From the NCBI RefSeq assembly GCF_900109375.1, contig NZ_FOAB01000011.1, positions 34,631-98,630 on the forward strand: a stretch of DNA of 64,000 bases. Reading direction: 5' to 3'. Shown piece by piece: positions 28,224 to 38,002 of the stretch. Within the stretch, counting starts at the first letter, position 1; each line of letters starts with the position of its first letter. The translations under genes were made by a program, and so were the position numbers. The notes beneath the pieces were generated by a model. That model made no database searches. It was given only the letters and a program-made list of their open reading frames with translations, and was not told the DNA's origin. The DNA comes from Aquimarina amphilecti. Its GTDB lineage: Bacteria; Bacteroidota; Bacteroidia; Flavobacteriales; Flavobacteriaceae.

Positions 28224-29489
28224 ATGAATACTGAAGTAACCACATATTTTCCTCAACTAGAGGATATACAGAAAGCATCCTCTATTATTAAAGAGGTTTC
28301 TATGGTTACTCCTTTGATGAATAGTATTCGATATTCTCGTAAATATGATACTAATATTTTATTAAAAAGGGAAGATTTACAGCGTGTTAGGTCTTATAAA
28401 ATAAGAGGAGCTTTTAATAAAATTAGTTCACTTACTAAAGCGCAATTAGCAAAAGGAGTTGTGTGTGCAAGTGCTGGAAATCATGCGCAAGGAGTGGCTT
28501 TTGCTTGTCATCATTTAGGTATTCAAGGAACTATTTATATGCCTTCCGTTACGCCAAAACAGAAAATCGAACAAACTGAAATGTTTGGAGGTAAGCATGT
28601 GCGAATTGTACTAGAAGGAGATACATTTGATGACGCTTCAAGAGCGGCGAAGGAGGCTTGTGTCACGGAAGGAAAAACATTTGTGCATCCTTTTGATGAC
28701 CCTAAAACTATAGAAGGTCAAGGAACTATTGGTTTAGAAATTTTTAAGCAAGTCGATCATCCTATTGACTATATTTTTGTTGCTGTTGGAGGAGGAGGTT
28801 TGGCATCGGGTTTATGTGGAGCAATGAAAGCATTGTCTCCTAAAACTAAAATTATTGGAGTAGAACCTGAAGGCGCACCATCAATGTTAACTTCAATACA
28901 ACAAAATAAGAATACAGAAATCTTTAACATAGATAAGTTTATCGATGGAGCAGCGGTACAAAAAGTAGGTGATATAAATTTTGAAATCTGCAAATCGTAT
29001 TTGTCTGATATGATAACCGTTCCTGAGGGATTAGTGTGTCAGACTATTTTGGATCTTTATAATAGAGATGCAATTGTAGTAGAGCCTGCTGGAGCTTTAA
29101 CGTTAGCGGCCTTAGAATCTTATAAGGATAAGATAGCAGATAAAAATGTAGTATGTATTATTGGCGGAAGTAATAATGATATTACACGTACAGCTGAGAT
29201 TAAAGAAAGAGCATTATTGTATGCTGATTTGAAACACTATTTTATTGTTCGTTTTCCTCAAAGAGCAGGTGCCTTAAAACAATTCGTAGGAGAGGTTTTA
29301 GGACCAAATGATGATATCACTCACTTCGAATATTCCAAAAAATCAAGTAGAGAAAATGCCCCAGCTGTTGTAGGTATAGAACTTAAAGATAAAAAAGACT
29401 TAAATCCTTTGATTACCAGAATGAAGAAATTTAATTTTTTCGGAGATTATCTAAATGATAAGCCAGATTTATTTCAATTCTTAGTATAG
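28224..29489 (+). CDS. ilvA: threonine ammonia-lyase (threonine dehydratase)
   Basis: A PLP enzyme forming 2-oxobutyrate for Ile synthesis. The PLP lysine lies in RSYKIRGAFNKI, the phosphate-binding glycine loop in AVGGGGLASGLCG, and SAGNHAQGVAF is also present. The C-terminal 90 residues form an ACT-like regulatory domain. At 421 residues it matches the single-regulatory-domain form. The 187-base gap after ilvC contains no terminator, so it is probably the operon's last gene, though a separate promoter is possible. Confidence 0.94.
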   Translation: MNTEVTTYFPQLEDIQKASSIIKEVSMVTPLMNSIRYSRKYDTNILLKREDLQRVRSYKIRGAFNKISSLTKAQLAKGVVCASAGNHAQGVAFACHHLGIQGTIYMPSVTPKQKIEQTEMFGGKHVRIVLEGDTFDDASRAAKEACVTEGKTFVHPFDDPKTIEGQGTIGLEIFKQVDHPIDYIFVAVGGGGLASGLCGAMKALSPKTKIIGVEPEGAPSMLTSIQQNKNTEIFNIDKFIDGAAVQKVGDINFEICKSYLSDMITVPEGLVCQTILDLYNRDAIVVEPAGALTLAALESYKDKIADKNVVCIIGGSNNDITRTAEIKERALLYADLKHYFIVRFPQRAGALKQFVGEVLGPNDDITHFEYSKKSSRENAPAVVGIELKDKKDLNPLITRMKKFNFFGDYLNDKPDLFQFLV

Positions 29490-29510
29490 ATAAAATATCA
29501 AGTGGATCTA

Positions 29511-29897
29511 TTACTGTTGTAATAAACCATCTGCTATCCAATCCTCTACAATATCAATAGTAGCTTGTGGCATTCTTCCTCCTTCATCGGATGGAGGCAT
29601 TACATTAAAAGCATTGTTTGTGCTTATAAAACTAAACAAGTTTCTATCATTTACTGCATTTACGACTTCTTGAAAAGTTTCTAATGCCATTGGAGCCGAA
29701 TTTTGCAAAGGAGTTCCATGACATTCTGTACAATTAGTATCAATAATTACTTTTACATGACCAACATAAGTAGAGGTTTGTCCTGGGATAGGATCTGGAT
29801 CAATAGGTACTTCAGGTTCTGTAGTACTATCATCACTACTGCTGCAGCTAAATAATGTAAACGCAACTAATGCAACTAATAGAATTGGGGATTTCAT
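29511..29897 (-). CDS. lipoprotein with a single CxxCH heme motif
   Basis: I start at the ATG at 29897, giving MKSPILLVALVAFTLFSCSSSDD, a clear lipoprotein signal; the longer form from 29942 would bury it. After a Pro-rich linker, TNCTECHG carries one c-type heme attachment site and MPPSDEGGRMP may supply an axial Met. It resembles the small cytochrome-like domains of surface lipoproteins, so it is a possible electron carrier or part of a c-type system. There is no adjacent redox partner. Confidence 0.75.
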   Translation of the reverse strand: MKSPILLVALVAFTLFSCSSSDDSTTEPEVPIDPDPIPGQTSTYVGHVKVIIDTNCTECHGTPLQNSAPMALETFQEVVNAVNDRNLFSFISTNNAFNVMPPSDEGGRMPQATIDIVEDWIADGLLQQ

Positions 29898-29988
29898 AGA
29901 TTTTATTTTTTTCTTCAATATAGCAAATATTATCAGGATCAAATAGGATTCCTGATTTTACAAGTATAACGCTGAGATATTAGATAAA

Positions 29989-30531
29989 TTATAGATCTAC
30001 CTGAACATTATATTCTTTTAGTAATTCTAGGTGATCTTCTAATTGGAATTCTGAAGCTTTAAACCGATCTTTTCTTGACTTTGCATCTTCCTTACGAATA
30101 ATACTTCTAACAAAACGACGCACTGCTGTTTCATTTTCTAACACTAAACCAGGGACAGGGACACTACTTCCTTGATCATTCTTAGCAACCATAGTAAAAT
30201 AACTAGAATTGCAATGTTTTACTTTGCCAGTCATAATATTTTCAGATTCTACTCTTACTCCAACAACCATAGAAGTTTTCCCTACGTTATTTACTGAGGC
30301 TTTCATGGTTACTAACTCTCCAACTTCTATTGGTTTCAAAAAGTCTACTTTGTCTACGCTAGCGGTAACACAATATGCTTCAGAATGTTTAGATCCGCAA
30401 GCAAATGCAATTTGATCCATTAATGATAGGATGTATCCACCGTGGATTTTGCCACTGAAATTGGAATGGGAGGGAAGCATTAATTCAGAAATGACTACTC
30501 TGGATTCTCTGGCGGTTTTAAATTTCTTCAT
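29989..30531 (-). CDS. acyl-CoA thioesterase, hotdog fold
   Basis: A 180-residue single-hotdog protein with the BFIT/YciA-type motif NFSGKIHGGYILSLMDQIAF (about residues 23-42) and KVDFLKPIEVGELV. It hydrolyses acyl-CoA esters; chain length is unknown. It is the third gene of a tight reverse-strand run behind the NHL-repeat lipoprotein and a small membrane protein. Confidence 0.88.
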   Translation of the reverse strand: MKKFKTARESRVVISELMLPSHSNFSGKIHGGYILSLMDQIAFACGSKHSEAYCVTASVDKVDFLKPIEVGELVTMKASVNNVGKTSMVVGVRVESENIMTGKVKHCNSSYFTMVAKNDQGSSVPVPGLVLENETAVRRFVRSIIRKEDAKSRKDRFKASEFQLEDHLELLKEYNVQVDL

Positions 30532-30562
30532 TTCTATTTTTTTAAAGAATTCTTTTGAAGCT

Positions 30563-30931
30563 TTATTTCCTAAAATGAGGTGATTCTTCTTCTTCTACAT
30601 CAATTACAAAATACTTAGAATCTCCTAACCAAGAAACTGTAGCAAAACGTTCTTTATATTTTAGTTTTACATATCTCCCTTGGTATTCTTCTAATTTTTT
30701 AATGACTTCCTTATCTTTATCTTCTACGGAAAAACTAAATATTTGAGCCCCCGAAATCCCTTGACTGATCTCGCCTTCCCAGGTTTTAAAAACAATACCT
30801 TTGTTACTAAATTTTATAAGTTCACCGCTACGTACACCTTCACTATACGTGGCAAAATATACAGAAGTATACCATAAGGTAAACAAAAGTACAATTCCTA
30901 AAATTATGAAAAACAGCGTTTTTTTCATCAA
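30563..30931 (-). CDS. small membrane-anchored protein of unknown function
   Basis: A 122-residue product with one N-terminal membrane segment (LFFIILGIVLLFTLWYTSVYF) and a beta-rich domain with SEGVRSGELIKFSNKGIVFKT. Relatives are sometimes labelled 6-phosphogluconate dehydrogenase, but it is far too short and has no NADP-binding motif, so that name looks like an annotation error. It begins 10 bases after the NHL-repeat gene, in the same operon. Confidence 0.75.
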   Translation of the reverse strand: MMKKTLFFIILGIVLLFTLWYTSVYFATYSEGVRSGELIKFSNKGIVFKTWEGEISQGISGAQIFSFSVEDKDKEVIKKLEEYQGRYVKLKYKERFATVSWLGDSKYFVIDVEEEESPHFRK

Positions 30932-30941
30932 AAAATATTTA

Positions 30942-32279
30942 CTAAAATTCTGGTGTTATAATTCTGATACTATCATCTGTTGATATATAAATAATATCAT
31001 TTTCTCCAACCAACAGACCTCTAGGGTTATTAAATGTAGCTATAGTTGGAACACCATCCATAAAACCAATTTCTCCGGTACCTGCAAGTGTACTTACGAT
31101 ACCTTCTGGGCTAAGCTGGCGTATTTTTTTATTTCCAAAGTCTACAACAATAATATTTCCTTCAGAATCAATATCTAAATCAAGCAGACCATCAAATTGA
31201 GCAACATCGCTTTCTCCATCAACATCACCATCAACTCCTGTACCTGCAATAGTAGATACTACTCGTTCTGGAGTAACCTGTCGTATCCGATTACCATCGC
31301 CAAATATGAGATTACCATCATTATCAAACTCCATTCCTGTGACAAAACCAATTTGAGCCACATCAGCAGGGCCATCTACAAAACCTGCTTCTCCAGTTCC
31401 TACAAACGTACTAACTACATTGTCCGGTGTAATTTTTCGGATAGTAGCAGCTGAAAAATCACTTACATATAGGTTTCCAGAACTATCAATAGCAAGCCCA
31501 ATAGGGGAAGAAAATTGAGCGATACTGCCAATTCCATTAACCAATCCGAATTCTCCAGTTCCTGCAATAGTTTCAACTGTTTGATTAATAAGGTCTATTT
31601 TTCTAACATTGTTGTTATTGAAATCAACCAATACAAGATTTCCGTCAGGATCTATGATCATACTTCTCGGATTCGAAAAAGTAGCTTCAGCTAATGTACC
31701 GTCAACTGATCCAGTAACTCCAGTCATTCCTGTAACTGTACTTACGATATTATTGATATCAATTTTTCTAATCTTATTATTGCCATAATCCGTTATATAA
31801 ATAGCACCTTCATTATCTTCTGCAATATTCCATAGAGAAGAAAAAGATGCTTCTGCAACAGGTCCATCTACATCACCAGATACTTCACTACGTATTAGCG
31901 TGCTTACTTGTGCTGGTGTGATTATATATGTAAATTCTGGTCCTAAGGTTTCTTCTCCTTGCGTCACTACTTTGACGATTCCAGTTTGTGCGCCTCTTGG
32001 AACAATAGCCTTAATTTCTGTTTCGGTAATAGAGTTTATTACGGCCTCTACATCATTAAAAAATACAGAAATAGCATTTTCATTGGTTTCAAAAGCAATA
32101 CCGGTAATCGTAACTTCAGTATCCCCTGGTCCACTTTCTGGAGATATATTTTCTATAGCAGTATTAGTGGTAAAGGTAAGATTGTCTCCATCTTTAGTGC
32201 AACCTGTAATTCCCAAGATCATTAGAAAAAGAATAGTACAAATGCTATTTTTTTTAAAAATAAGTGTGAAAGATACCAT
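30942..32279 (-). CDS. IPT/TIG and NHL-repeat lipoprotein
   Basis: A lipoprotein signal with Cys27 (MILGITGCTKDG) is followed by one IPT/TIG immunoglobulin-like domain (ISPESGPGDTEVTITGIAF, about 44-120). Six NHL repeats then form a beta-propeller (about 140-440), each with a unit like GTGE.GFVDG, A.F..P.GL and D..GNIYVSD. Such proteins are usually surface exposed and bind carbohydrate or protein partners; no catalytic residues are evident. It is the first gene of a three-gene run ending at the thioesterase. Confidence 0.88.
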   Translation of the reverse strand: MVSFTLIFKKNSICTILFLMILGITGCTKDGDNLTFTTNTAIENISPESGPGDTEVTITGIAFETNENAISVFFNDVEAVINSITETEIKAIVPRGAQTGIVKVVTQGEETLGPEFTYIITPAQVSTLIRSEVSGDVDGPVAEASFSSLWNIAEDNEGAIYITDYGNNKIRKIDINNIVSTVTGMTGVTGSVDGTLAEATFSNPRSMIIDPDGNLVLVDFNNNNVRKIDLINQTVETIAGTGEFGLVNGIGSIAQFSSPIGLAIDSSGNLYVSDFSAATIRKITPDNVVSTFVGTGEAGFVDGPADVAQIGFVTGMEFDNDGNLIFGDGNRIRQVTPERVVSTIAGTGVDGDVDGESDVAQFDGLLDLDIDSEGNIIVVDFGNKKIRQLSPEGIVSTLAGTGEIGFMDGVPTIATFNNPRGLLVGENDIIYISTDDSIRIITPEF

Positions 32280-32321
32280 GTGTTGATTTTTTATATTACT
32301 ACAAATATATATGTAAAATTT

Positions 32322-33476
32322 TTAGAAAGAATCATAAATCTTAGTCACGAATTCATCAATTTTGCTGGGTTCTAACCATCTAGTTACAATAACAAGACTT
32401 TGTTTTTGATCAATTACGATAAAATTACCTCCAAAACCTGCGGCATAATAAATATGTTCAGGGAGACCTTCCCAGTGACGAGTCCCTTTTTTATTTAACC
32501 ACCACATAAACCCATAATTAGAATTTGCCTTGGATGATTTTATAGCTTCGGTTATCCAATTTTTAGAAATAAGTTGCTTGTTGTTCCATGTGCCATTATT
32601 CATGAAAAGTAACCCAAAACGTGCGTGATCTAGCGTGTTAATAAATAATCCTCCGCCAGAATGACCACCACCACTTACAGATTGCATTTTTATCCCATCA
32701 ATGTTTACCCAAGAGTTATCATACCCATACCATCTCCAAGTGGTTGAGGCTCCAATTGGGGCCATTATTTTTTCTTTCAAGACTTGTGGAAGCGGCTTTC
32801 TCCAAACATTAAGAAGCGAATATGCTAATAAATTTACTCTAACATCATTGTATTCGAAAACATCACCTGGAGTATTTAATTTTCTGAATTTCCAATCATC
32901 AATACCTCCTTCTTTTGGTGGGCGATCTGCCCAATCATAGCCTCCCCATAATTGTCCAGACCAATCAGATGACTGTGTTAGTAGGTGTCTCCAAGTTATT
33001 TTTTTATTATGGTTACCATCATACGTGTTATCCCAAATATAGTTGTACGCAAAATCATCTACTGTACTAATTAGTTTGTCATCTATAGCTAAGCCTGCTA
33101 GAGTAGATAGGTAACTTTTAGTAACACTAAAAGTCATATCTACACGATCTATATCACCCCATTTAGCAATAATATATCCGTCTTTTAGAATAAGGCCCGA
33201 AGGAATACCTCGTTTTTTTGTAGGTCCCAGTATTTTATGATAGGGCTCTTTTTCGAAACCTTTTAAAATCGCTCGCCTTAAGTCTTTAGGACCAGAATAT
33301 TCTTGATTCTTTGCATATTGAATGGCTTCATTAAGTATTTTCGTGTCAATATTAAATTCTGAAGGACTCTTTTCCTCCCAATTTCCACGTTCTGGGAAAT
33401 AGAGCTGTTGCGCAACACCTATTTCTGTAAAAAGCCCAAGAACTAATAAAAAAATGAATGTGCGATTGGTTTTCAT
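32322..33476 (-). CDS. serine hydrolase, class C beta-lactamase family
   Basis: A signal peptide (MKTNRTFIFLLVLGLFTEIGVAQ) and a beta-lactamase/transpeptidase-like fold, with nucleophile motif SVTK at 117-120 and a YND motif (EYNDVRVNL) in place of YxN. The family includes penicillin-binding proteins and esterases; true beta-lactamase activity is not implied. It overlaps the upstream membrane-protein gene by 4 bases, so the two are translationally coupled. Confidence 0.88.
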   Translation of the reverse strand: MKTNRTFIFLLVLGLFTEIGVAQQLYFPERGNWEEKSPSEFNIDTKILNEAIQYAKNQEYSGPKDLRRAILKGFEKEPYHKILGPTKKRGIPSGLILKDGYIIAKWGDIDRVDMTFSVTKSYLSTLAGLAIDDKLISTVDDFAYNYIWDNTYDGNHNKKITWRHLLTQSSDWSGQLWGGYDWADRPPKEGGIDDWKFRKLNTPGDVFEYNDVRVNLLAYSLLNVWRKPLPQVLKEKIMAPIGASTTWRWYGYDNSWVNIDGIKMQSVSGGGHSGGGLFINTLDHARFGLLFMNNGTWNNKQLISKNWITEAIKSSKANSNYGFMWWLNKKGTRHWEGLPEHIYYAAGFGGNFIVIDQKQSLVIVTRWLEPSKIDEFVTKIYDSF

Positions 33477-33817
33477 AAGGTTAATGATTTTGTCTTGATC
33501 ACTTTTTTCATTAAAAGAAATATTCCAATTGCAAATAAGATACTCCCTATAACAGATACGATGCTAATTGCTGTTGTTATATAGGAGTACATATTACCTT
33601 CCCATTGTTGATAAAAAGCAAATTGAATAAATAATATACGCCCAATAACAATACATAAAAATATGATCACATTACCAATCAAAATTAGAATGCCATCAAT
33701 TTGAGATCCCATTTTTAGTAGATAATATATACTAATTACAATAAAGAATAATGTTGGAATTGCATATGCTAATCCCATTAATAATTGTATGATAATCTGA
33801 GTAATATCTGCTTCCAT
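33473..33817 (-). CDS. four-helix membrane protein of unknown function
   Basis: 114 residues with four predicted membrane segments (for example LAYAIPTLFFIVISIYYLL, GILILIGNVIIFLCIVIG and SIVSVIGSILFAIGIFLLM). No family recognised. It is encoded between rmuC (9-base gap) and the serine hydrolase gene (4-base overlap), so the three are probably one transcript. Confidence 0.65.
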   Translation of the reverse strand: MEADITQIIIQLLMGLAYAIPTLFFIVISIYYLLKMGSQIDGILILIGNVIIFLCIVIGRILFIQFAFYQQWEGNMYSYITTAISIVSVIGSILFAIGIFLLMKKVIKTKSLTL

Positions 33818-33826
33818 AAGTAAAAA

Positions 33827-35218
33827 TTAAATATCGTTATCTTCAGAAGCTCGTTTTATAATTGCCTCTGGTAGGGATTTCTTAGCTTTAGCTCCCATTT
33901 TTTTAAGTTTTTCTACACTGGTAATTAGATTACCACGTCCTTCTACGAGTTTATTCATAGCAGAGGAATAGTCTTTTTTAGCATCATCGATCTTTTTTCC
34001 TACTCCCGTCAGATCTTTAACCAATCCTTCGAATTTGTCATAAAGTGCACCTGCTTGTCTTGCAATTTCTATCGCATTACGTTGTTGTTTTTCATTATTC
34101 CACATAGTGTCAATGGTTCGCAGAGTTGCTAAAAGAGTGGATGGAGTTACAATAACTATGTTTTTCTCAAATGCTTGATTGTATAGTTTACTATCCTCAT
34201 TAATGGCAATAGCAAAAGCAGGTTCTATTGGTACAAAAAGTAATACAAAATCAGGAGATTCTATGTCATATAAATCTTGATAATTTTTCTCGGAAAGCTG
34301 ATCGATATGACGTTTTAAAGATGTGATATGCTCCTTTAGGTACGTTGTTCTAAGATCTTCATCATCTTCATTTACATAGCGTTCATAAGCTGTTAATGTT
34401 ACTTTAGAATCAATTACCATTTTCTTGCTGTCAGGTAGATGAATTACCACATCTGGTAAAACACGTTGCCCATCAGCGGTTGTGAAACTTTGCTGGACAA
34501 AATATTCTCGATCTTTTTCTAGTCCAGATTTTTCCAATACTCGTTCTAAGACCAATTCACCCCAGTTTCCTTGCATTTTACTATCACCCTTCAAAGCTTT
34601 TGTAAGGTTAGTAGCTTCTTTACTCATCTGTTCGTTAAGATCTTTTAATCCTACTATTTGCTGACGTAAGGCTGCATGATAATCAATACTTTCTTTATGC
34701 GTTTGTTCTACTTTTTTCTCAAAAGTATTTATTTTTTCTTGTAAAGGATTCAGAATATTTTTAATATTCTCTTTATTCTGTTCAGTAAATTTATTGGATT
34801 TCTCATCCAGGATTTTGTTTGCAAGATTCTCAAATTCTTTTGTGAATTTTTCTTGTAACTTTTCTACTTCTTCCTTTTGCTCTTGGTTTTTGAGTTGTAA
34901 GTTTTCAAACTCGGCATTACGTCGGGTAAGTTCAGTATTGAGAAACTCTTTTTCTCTACGGATTTCATCTCTTTCCTTAGCGGTGTTAGAAAGTTGTTTT
35001 TCTAAAGATTCTTTTTGTACTTGTTGTTGTTGTTTTGCGAGTTCTAGCTGTTGTTCAGAAGTTTTTTTTGCTTCTTCTAACTGTAATTGTAATTGATTAG
35101 AGCGTTCGTTTAACGTACTTTGATCACTTTTGTTTTTAAGTGATGCCACGTATTTACCTATAAAAAAACCTATTATAATTGCAACGACTGCAACGACTAG
35201 CAATATGTATTCTGACAT
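33827..35218 (-). CDS. rmuC: RmuC family protein
   Basis: One N-terminal membrane anchor (ILLVVAVVAIIIGFFIGKYV), a long coiled coil (about 30-200, rich in Q, E and K) and a RmuC domain with MQGNWGELVLERVLEKSGL, VIDSKVTLTAYERYV and FVPIEPAF. The RmuC fold is nuclease-related; in E. coli it limits inversions at short repeats, and family members have been linked to anti-phage or DNA-exchange roles. Length 463 is typical. It probably heads the reverse-strand transcript with the next two genes. Confidence 0.92.
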   Translation of the reverse strand: MSEYILLVVAVVAIIIGFFIGKYVASLKNKSDQSTLNERSNQLQLQLEEAKKTSEQQLELAKQQQQVQKESLEKQLSNTAKERDEIRREKEFLNTELTRRNAEFENLQLKNQEQKEEVEKLQEKFTKEFENLANKILDEKSNKFTEQNKENIKNILNPLQEKINTFEKKVEQTHKESIDYHAALRQQIVGLKDLNEQMSKEATNLTKALKGDSKMQGNWGELVLERVLEKSGLEKDREYFVQQSFTTADGQRVLPDVVIHLPDSKKMVIDSKVTLTAYERYVNEDDEDLRTTYLKEHITSLKRHIDQLSEKNYQDLYDIESPDFVLLFVPIEPAFAIAINEDSKLYNQAFEKNIVIVTPSTLLATLRTIDTMWNNEKQQRNAIEIARQAGALYDKFEGLVKDLTGVGKKIDDAKKDYSSAMNKLVEGRGNLITSVEKLKKMGAKAKKSLPEAIIKRASEDNDI

Positions 35219-35386
35219 GTAATTTTTTGTTTACTCGATAATCGAGATTTTGATTTTCCGAGGCTTGCCTCAAGATAAAAAAATAAGTTTACCACAAATG
35301 CTCAAGAGCTTGCCTTAAGAGTAGTTTTTTCAAAGATAAAAATTTAGCCAGTATAAGTCGAAAAGAAGTAAGGGTAAATAATCAAA

Positions 35387-35851
35387 TTATGATTGTTCTT
35401 CTAAATCTTTTAATGTTTTTAAAATATTAACAATATGTCTCTCAGAATGATTACGCATAATAAATTCAAAATACCACAAAGCATCTTTATCACTTGTGTT
35501 TTCGAATCGCCATTGTACTTCCATAAGATCTTTGATGATATCTGATAAGTCATCATTAGCATCGCCAAGTCCATTATCGGGTTTGGTCATTTCAAAAGGA
35601 TCTAAAATCATTTGATAAAACCCTAACTTTGGAAAATTTGATCGTATAGTATTTGATATCTTTTCAAAACTAAATTCAGGAGCTTCGGGGTATTCTTGTT
35701 CGTCTTCAGGAATGTCTCCTGAGATAGCAAGATATTCCTGATATAAAGATATGAGGGTTTGTTTTAAAACAAGTTCCTTATTCTCAATAGGAAGTTTTGG
35801 AGTAGTTCCCCATTGTACAATTTGAATGATAATTTCTTTTAGGTTTTTCAA
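35387..35851 (-). CDS. DUF5063 family protein
   Basis: A 154-residue acidic helical protein. YPEAPEFSFEKISNTIRSNF, then DDLSDIIKDLMEVQWRFENT and LWYFEFIMRNHSERHIVNILK match my recollection of DUF5063. No function is known. It is separated from rmuC by 168 bases containing related short GCTTGCCT-type motifs. It is a single gene, with the terminator of the next lipoprotein gene just upstream of it. Confidence 0.75.
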   Translation of the reverse strand: MKNLKEIIIQIVQWGTTPKLPIENKELVLKQTLISLYQEYLAISGDIPEDEQEYPEAPEFSFEKISNTIRSNFPKLGFYQMILDPFEMTKPDNGLGDANDDLSDIIKDLMEVQWRFENTSDKDALWYFEFIMRNHSERHIVNILKTLKDLEEQS

Positions 35852-35911
35852 ATCAATAGTTTATTACAAAATTAAGTAAGAATCTGGATACAACCATTTC
35901 TTTTTGGTTAT

Positions 35912-35950
35912 AAAATAAATGGCTACCCGAAAAACGAATAGCCATTTAAT
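35912..35950 (-). terminator. terminator of the secreted lipoprotein gene
   Basis: Arms AAATGGCTA (35917-35925) and TAGCCATTT (35939-35947) pair perfectly with a 13-nt loop. On the reverse strand they are followed by TATTTTAT, giving a moderately good terminator 20 bases past the stop codon at 35970. Confidence 0.65.
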
Positions 35951-35969
35951 ATATATATAAGTGTTATAG

Positions 35970-37019
35970 TTATATCTGAACTTTGATATCAAGAGTGATC
36001 GATCCGTCGTTACCATCAGTTCCAGTAATGTTTGTAACTTTGATCATCCCCTTTTTTCCATATTGATCTGTAAATTCTAAAACATCTCCCATTGATAGAC
36101 CTGTAACTCTTTCTGTCGTTGCCTGAGTTATTACATCTAGATCAGAAGCACTAGTAATAGCATCAAAATCAATAGTCGAAGTAGCAATATAGAATTTATT
36201 TAATTCATCTTGCGCTACACCAGTAAGACCAGATACCGCAGCGTCAGCAACATTATCATTATCAGTGTCAAAAAGTTCAGGATAGTTTGAAGTTGAAGCA
36301 AGGGATGCATTTTGGGTAAATCCATAATAATATCCAAAATCCCATAAAGCAGCTGTTTCTTCACCTTCACTTATTTTGTAAACTTTATTGTTAAATACAG
36401 ACATAAAAGTATCAGAAGAACCATCACCAAGAGGTGCAGCTAATAGTGTACTTGTAAATGTTTTTATACCATTAGCAGTACTTGTTCCACTACCAGTAAT
36501 AGTAATAGTTCCTATAGCAGTATCACTAATTGCATTTCTTTTAGAGATATCTCTAAAGTCACCACGACCAGTTGTAGCCCATATAGTATATACAATGTTA
36601 CTATCTGCACTGGTAGGCACTGGGAATGGAATTGCAAATTCAAATGCATCACCATTATCAGATGATAGATCTAAAGAACCGTCTTTTTTATCATCTACAG
36701 TTACACCTGCAACCGCAAAATCGTAAGGTGCCGCTCCAAAACCAGAGACATTTTGAGTTACATATAATCGTCTCATTGTATTACTAGAGGATTGAAAAGA
36801 AACTTTTACAGTTGCATTAGTTCCAGAAACATTAGCTCCGTCGATAGTTACTGTGCGATTGTCATTTCCTGTTTCGAAAACAGAAAGTTCGCCATCAAAA
36901 GCAGTAGGGTCAGTAGGATCAATAAAAATATCATCATTACTATCAGAACTACAACTTGTAATAAATAGTGTTACAGCAGATAATAATGCGATTGATTTGA
37001 GTCTAAAAATTTTGTTCAT
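35970..37019 (-). CDS. secreted lipoprotein of unknown function
   Basis: A lipoprotein signal (SIALLSAVTLFITSCSSDSND) precedes about 325 residues of Ser/Thr/Asp-rich beta-structure. Segments such as NVSGTNATVKVSFQSSSNTM and VTNITGTDGNDGSITLDIKV suggest stacked sandwich domains. No motif identifies a ligand. It is a monocistronic reverse-strand unit with its own terminator, and its upstream region (37020-37158) separates it from btuD. Confidence 0.7.
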   Translation of the reverse strand: MNKIFRLKSIALLSAVTLFITSCSSDSNDDIFIDPTDPTAFDGELSVFETGNDNRTVTIDGANVSGTNATVKVSFQSSSNTMRRLYVTQNVSGFGAAPYDFAVAGVTVDDKKDGSLDLSSDNGDAFEFAIPFPVPTSADSNIVYTIWATTGRGDFRDISKRNAISDTAIGTITITGSGTSTANGIKTFTSTLLAAPLGDGSSDTFMSVFNNKVYKISEGEETAALWDFGYYYGFTQNASLASTSNYPELFDTDNDNVADAAVSGLTGVAQDELNKFYIATSTIDFDAITSASDLDVITQATTERVTGLSMGDVLEFTDQYGKKGMIKVTNITGTDGNDGSITLDIKVQI

Positions 37020-37158
37020 TTTGTTAAGGTTTTATTTGAGCGGCGAAGGTATTGGTTTTATACATGGAAGAGGGATGTTAACAACGCAGAAATCATACGC
37101 TTTTTCTATAAAAGGTTTGTTTACTCGATGAACGTATTTATGATTTGTACTGGGAAAG

Positions 37159-37968
37159 TTAGTGCCTAACTTTATAACTTCCAGTTTCTGGATCAAATAG
37201 AATAAGATCTTCTGGGAACAAAGAAGAAAATGCTCGGCATTGTATTAATTCTTTAGGACGACCAAACTCAAAACCTTCTGTATTCATCACGATCATTTTG
37301 TCACACAATTGTATTGCAAAATCAATTTCATGTGTAGAGAATAGAATGGTTTTTTGTGTTTCAAAGGCTAAACGCTTTAATAATTTTAGAATATACGCTT
37401 TATGGTAAACATCAAGATGAGTAGTGGGTTCGTCTAACATAATAAAAGGTGTATCCTGAGCAATAGCTCTAGCGATAAGGACCTTTTGTAGTTGTCCATC
37501 ACTCAATTCGAAACATCTTTTGTCTACTAATTTTTCAATATGAGTTACTTCGATGGCTTTTTTTATTTTCTCAATATCTTCCTCAAGTAATTTGCCTACC
37601 CAGTTGGTATATGGCTGCCTTCCAAGTGCTACGAGTTCTTTTACGGTAAGGTTTTTTGAAGCAATTTGTTCCGTAAGGACGATGCTTAATTGAGAAGCTA
37701 ATTCAGACGTTTTGTAGTCTTTAATTTCTTTTTCAGATAGAAATACATTGCCACGAAGTGCGGGTTGAACTTTAGATAAGGTACGAAGTAATGTTGATTT
37801 TCCAATACCATTCGCACCAACTAATCCTACGAGTTCTCCTTCATATAACGTAAGGTTTATATCCGCAGCTACAACTTCTAGATTGTTTTTATAACTATAG
37901 CCAATAGAGAGATCTTCCGTTTTTAGAACGATATTTTGATTTTCGGTATCTGATGATTCTATTTCCAT
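37159..37968 (-). CDS. btuD: B12 (FecCD-type) ABC transporter ATP-binding protein
   Basis: Energises cobalamin import. It has Walker A GANGIGKSTLL, signature LSDGQLQKVLIARA (LSDGQ in place of LSGGQ) and Walker B PFIMLDEPTTHLD, with the H-loop in FSTHEIDFA. At 269 residues it fits the FecE/BtuD family. It lies 34 bases after btuC in the order btuF-btuC-btuD, next to cob genes and a riboswitch-controlled TonB receptor, which makes cobalamin a better guess than heme or siderophore. Confidence 0.85.
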   Translation of the reverse strand: MEIESSDTENQNIVLKTEDLSIGYSYKNNLEVVAADINLTLYEGELVGLVGANGIGKSTLLRTLSKVQPALRGNVFLSEKEIKDYKTSELASQLSIVLTEQIASKNLTVKELVALGRQPYTNWVGKLLEEDIEKIKKAIEVTHIEKLVDKRCFELSDGQLQKVLIARAIAQDTPFIMLDEPTTHLDVYHKAYILKLLKRLAFETQKTILFSTHEIDFAIQLCDKMIVMNTEGFEFGRPKELIQCRAFSSLFPEDLILFDPETGSYKVRH

Positions 37969-38002
37969 AGCAATATTTAGCGCTAAAATTCTAAACTATC
38001 TT

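Noticed and set aside
30563..30931. 6-phosphogluconate dehydrogenase for the 122-residue protein
   Set aside because: Too short, no NADP-binding or catalytic motif, membrane-anchored.
35219..35386. Related GCTTGCCT-containing words between rmuC and the DUF5063 gene
   Set aside because: Only two imperfect copies; no clear repeat boundary or structure.
37155..37173. Hairpin AAAGTTAG/CTAACTTT at the btuD stop codon as terminator
   Set aside because: Only a 3-base loop and no T-run on the reverse strand.
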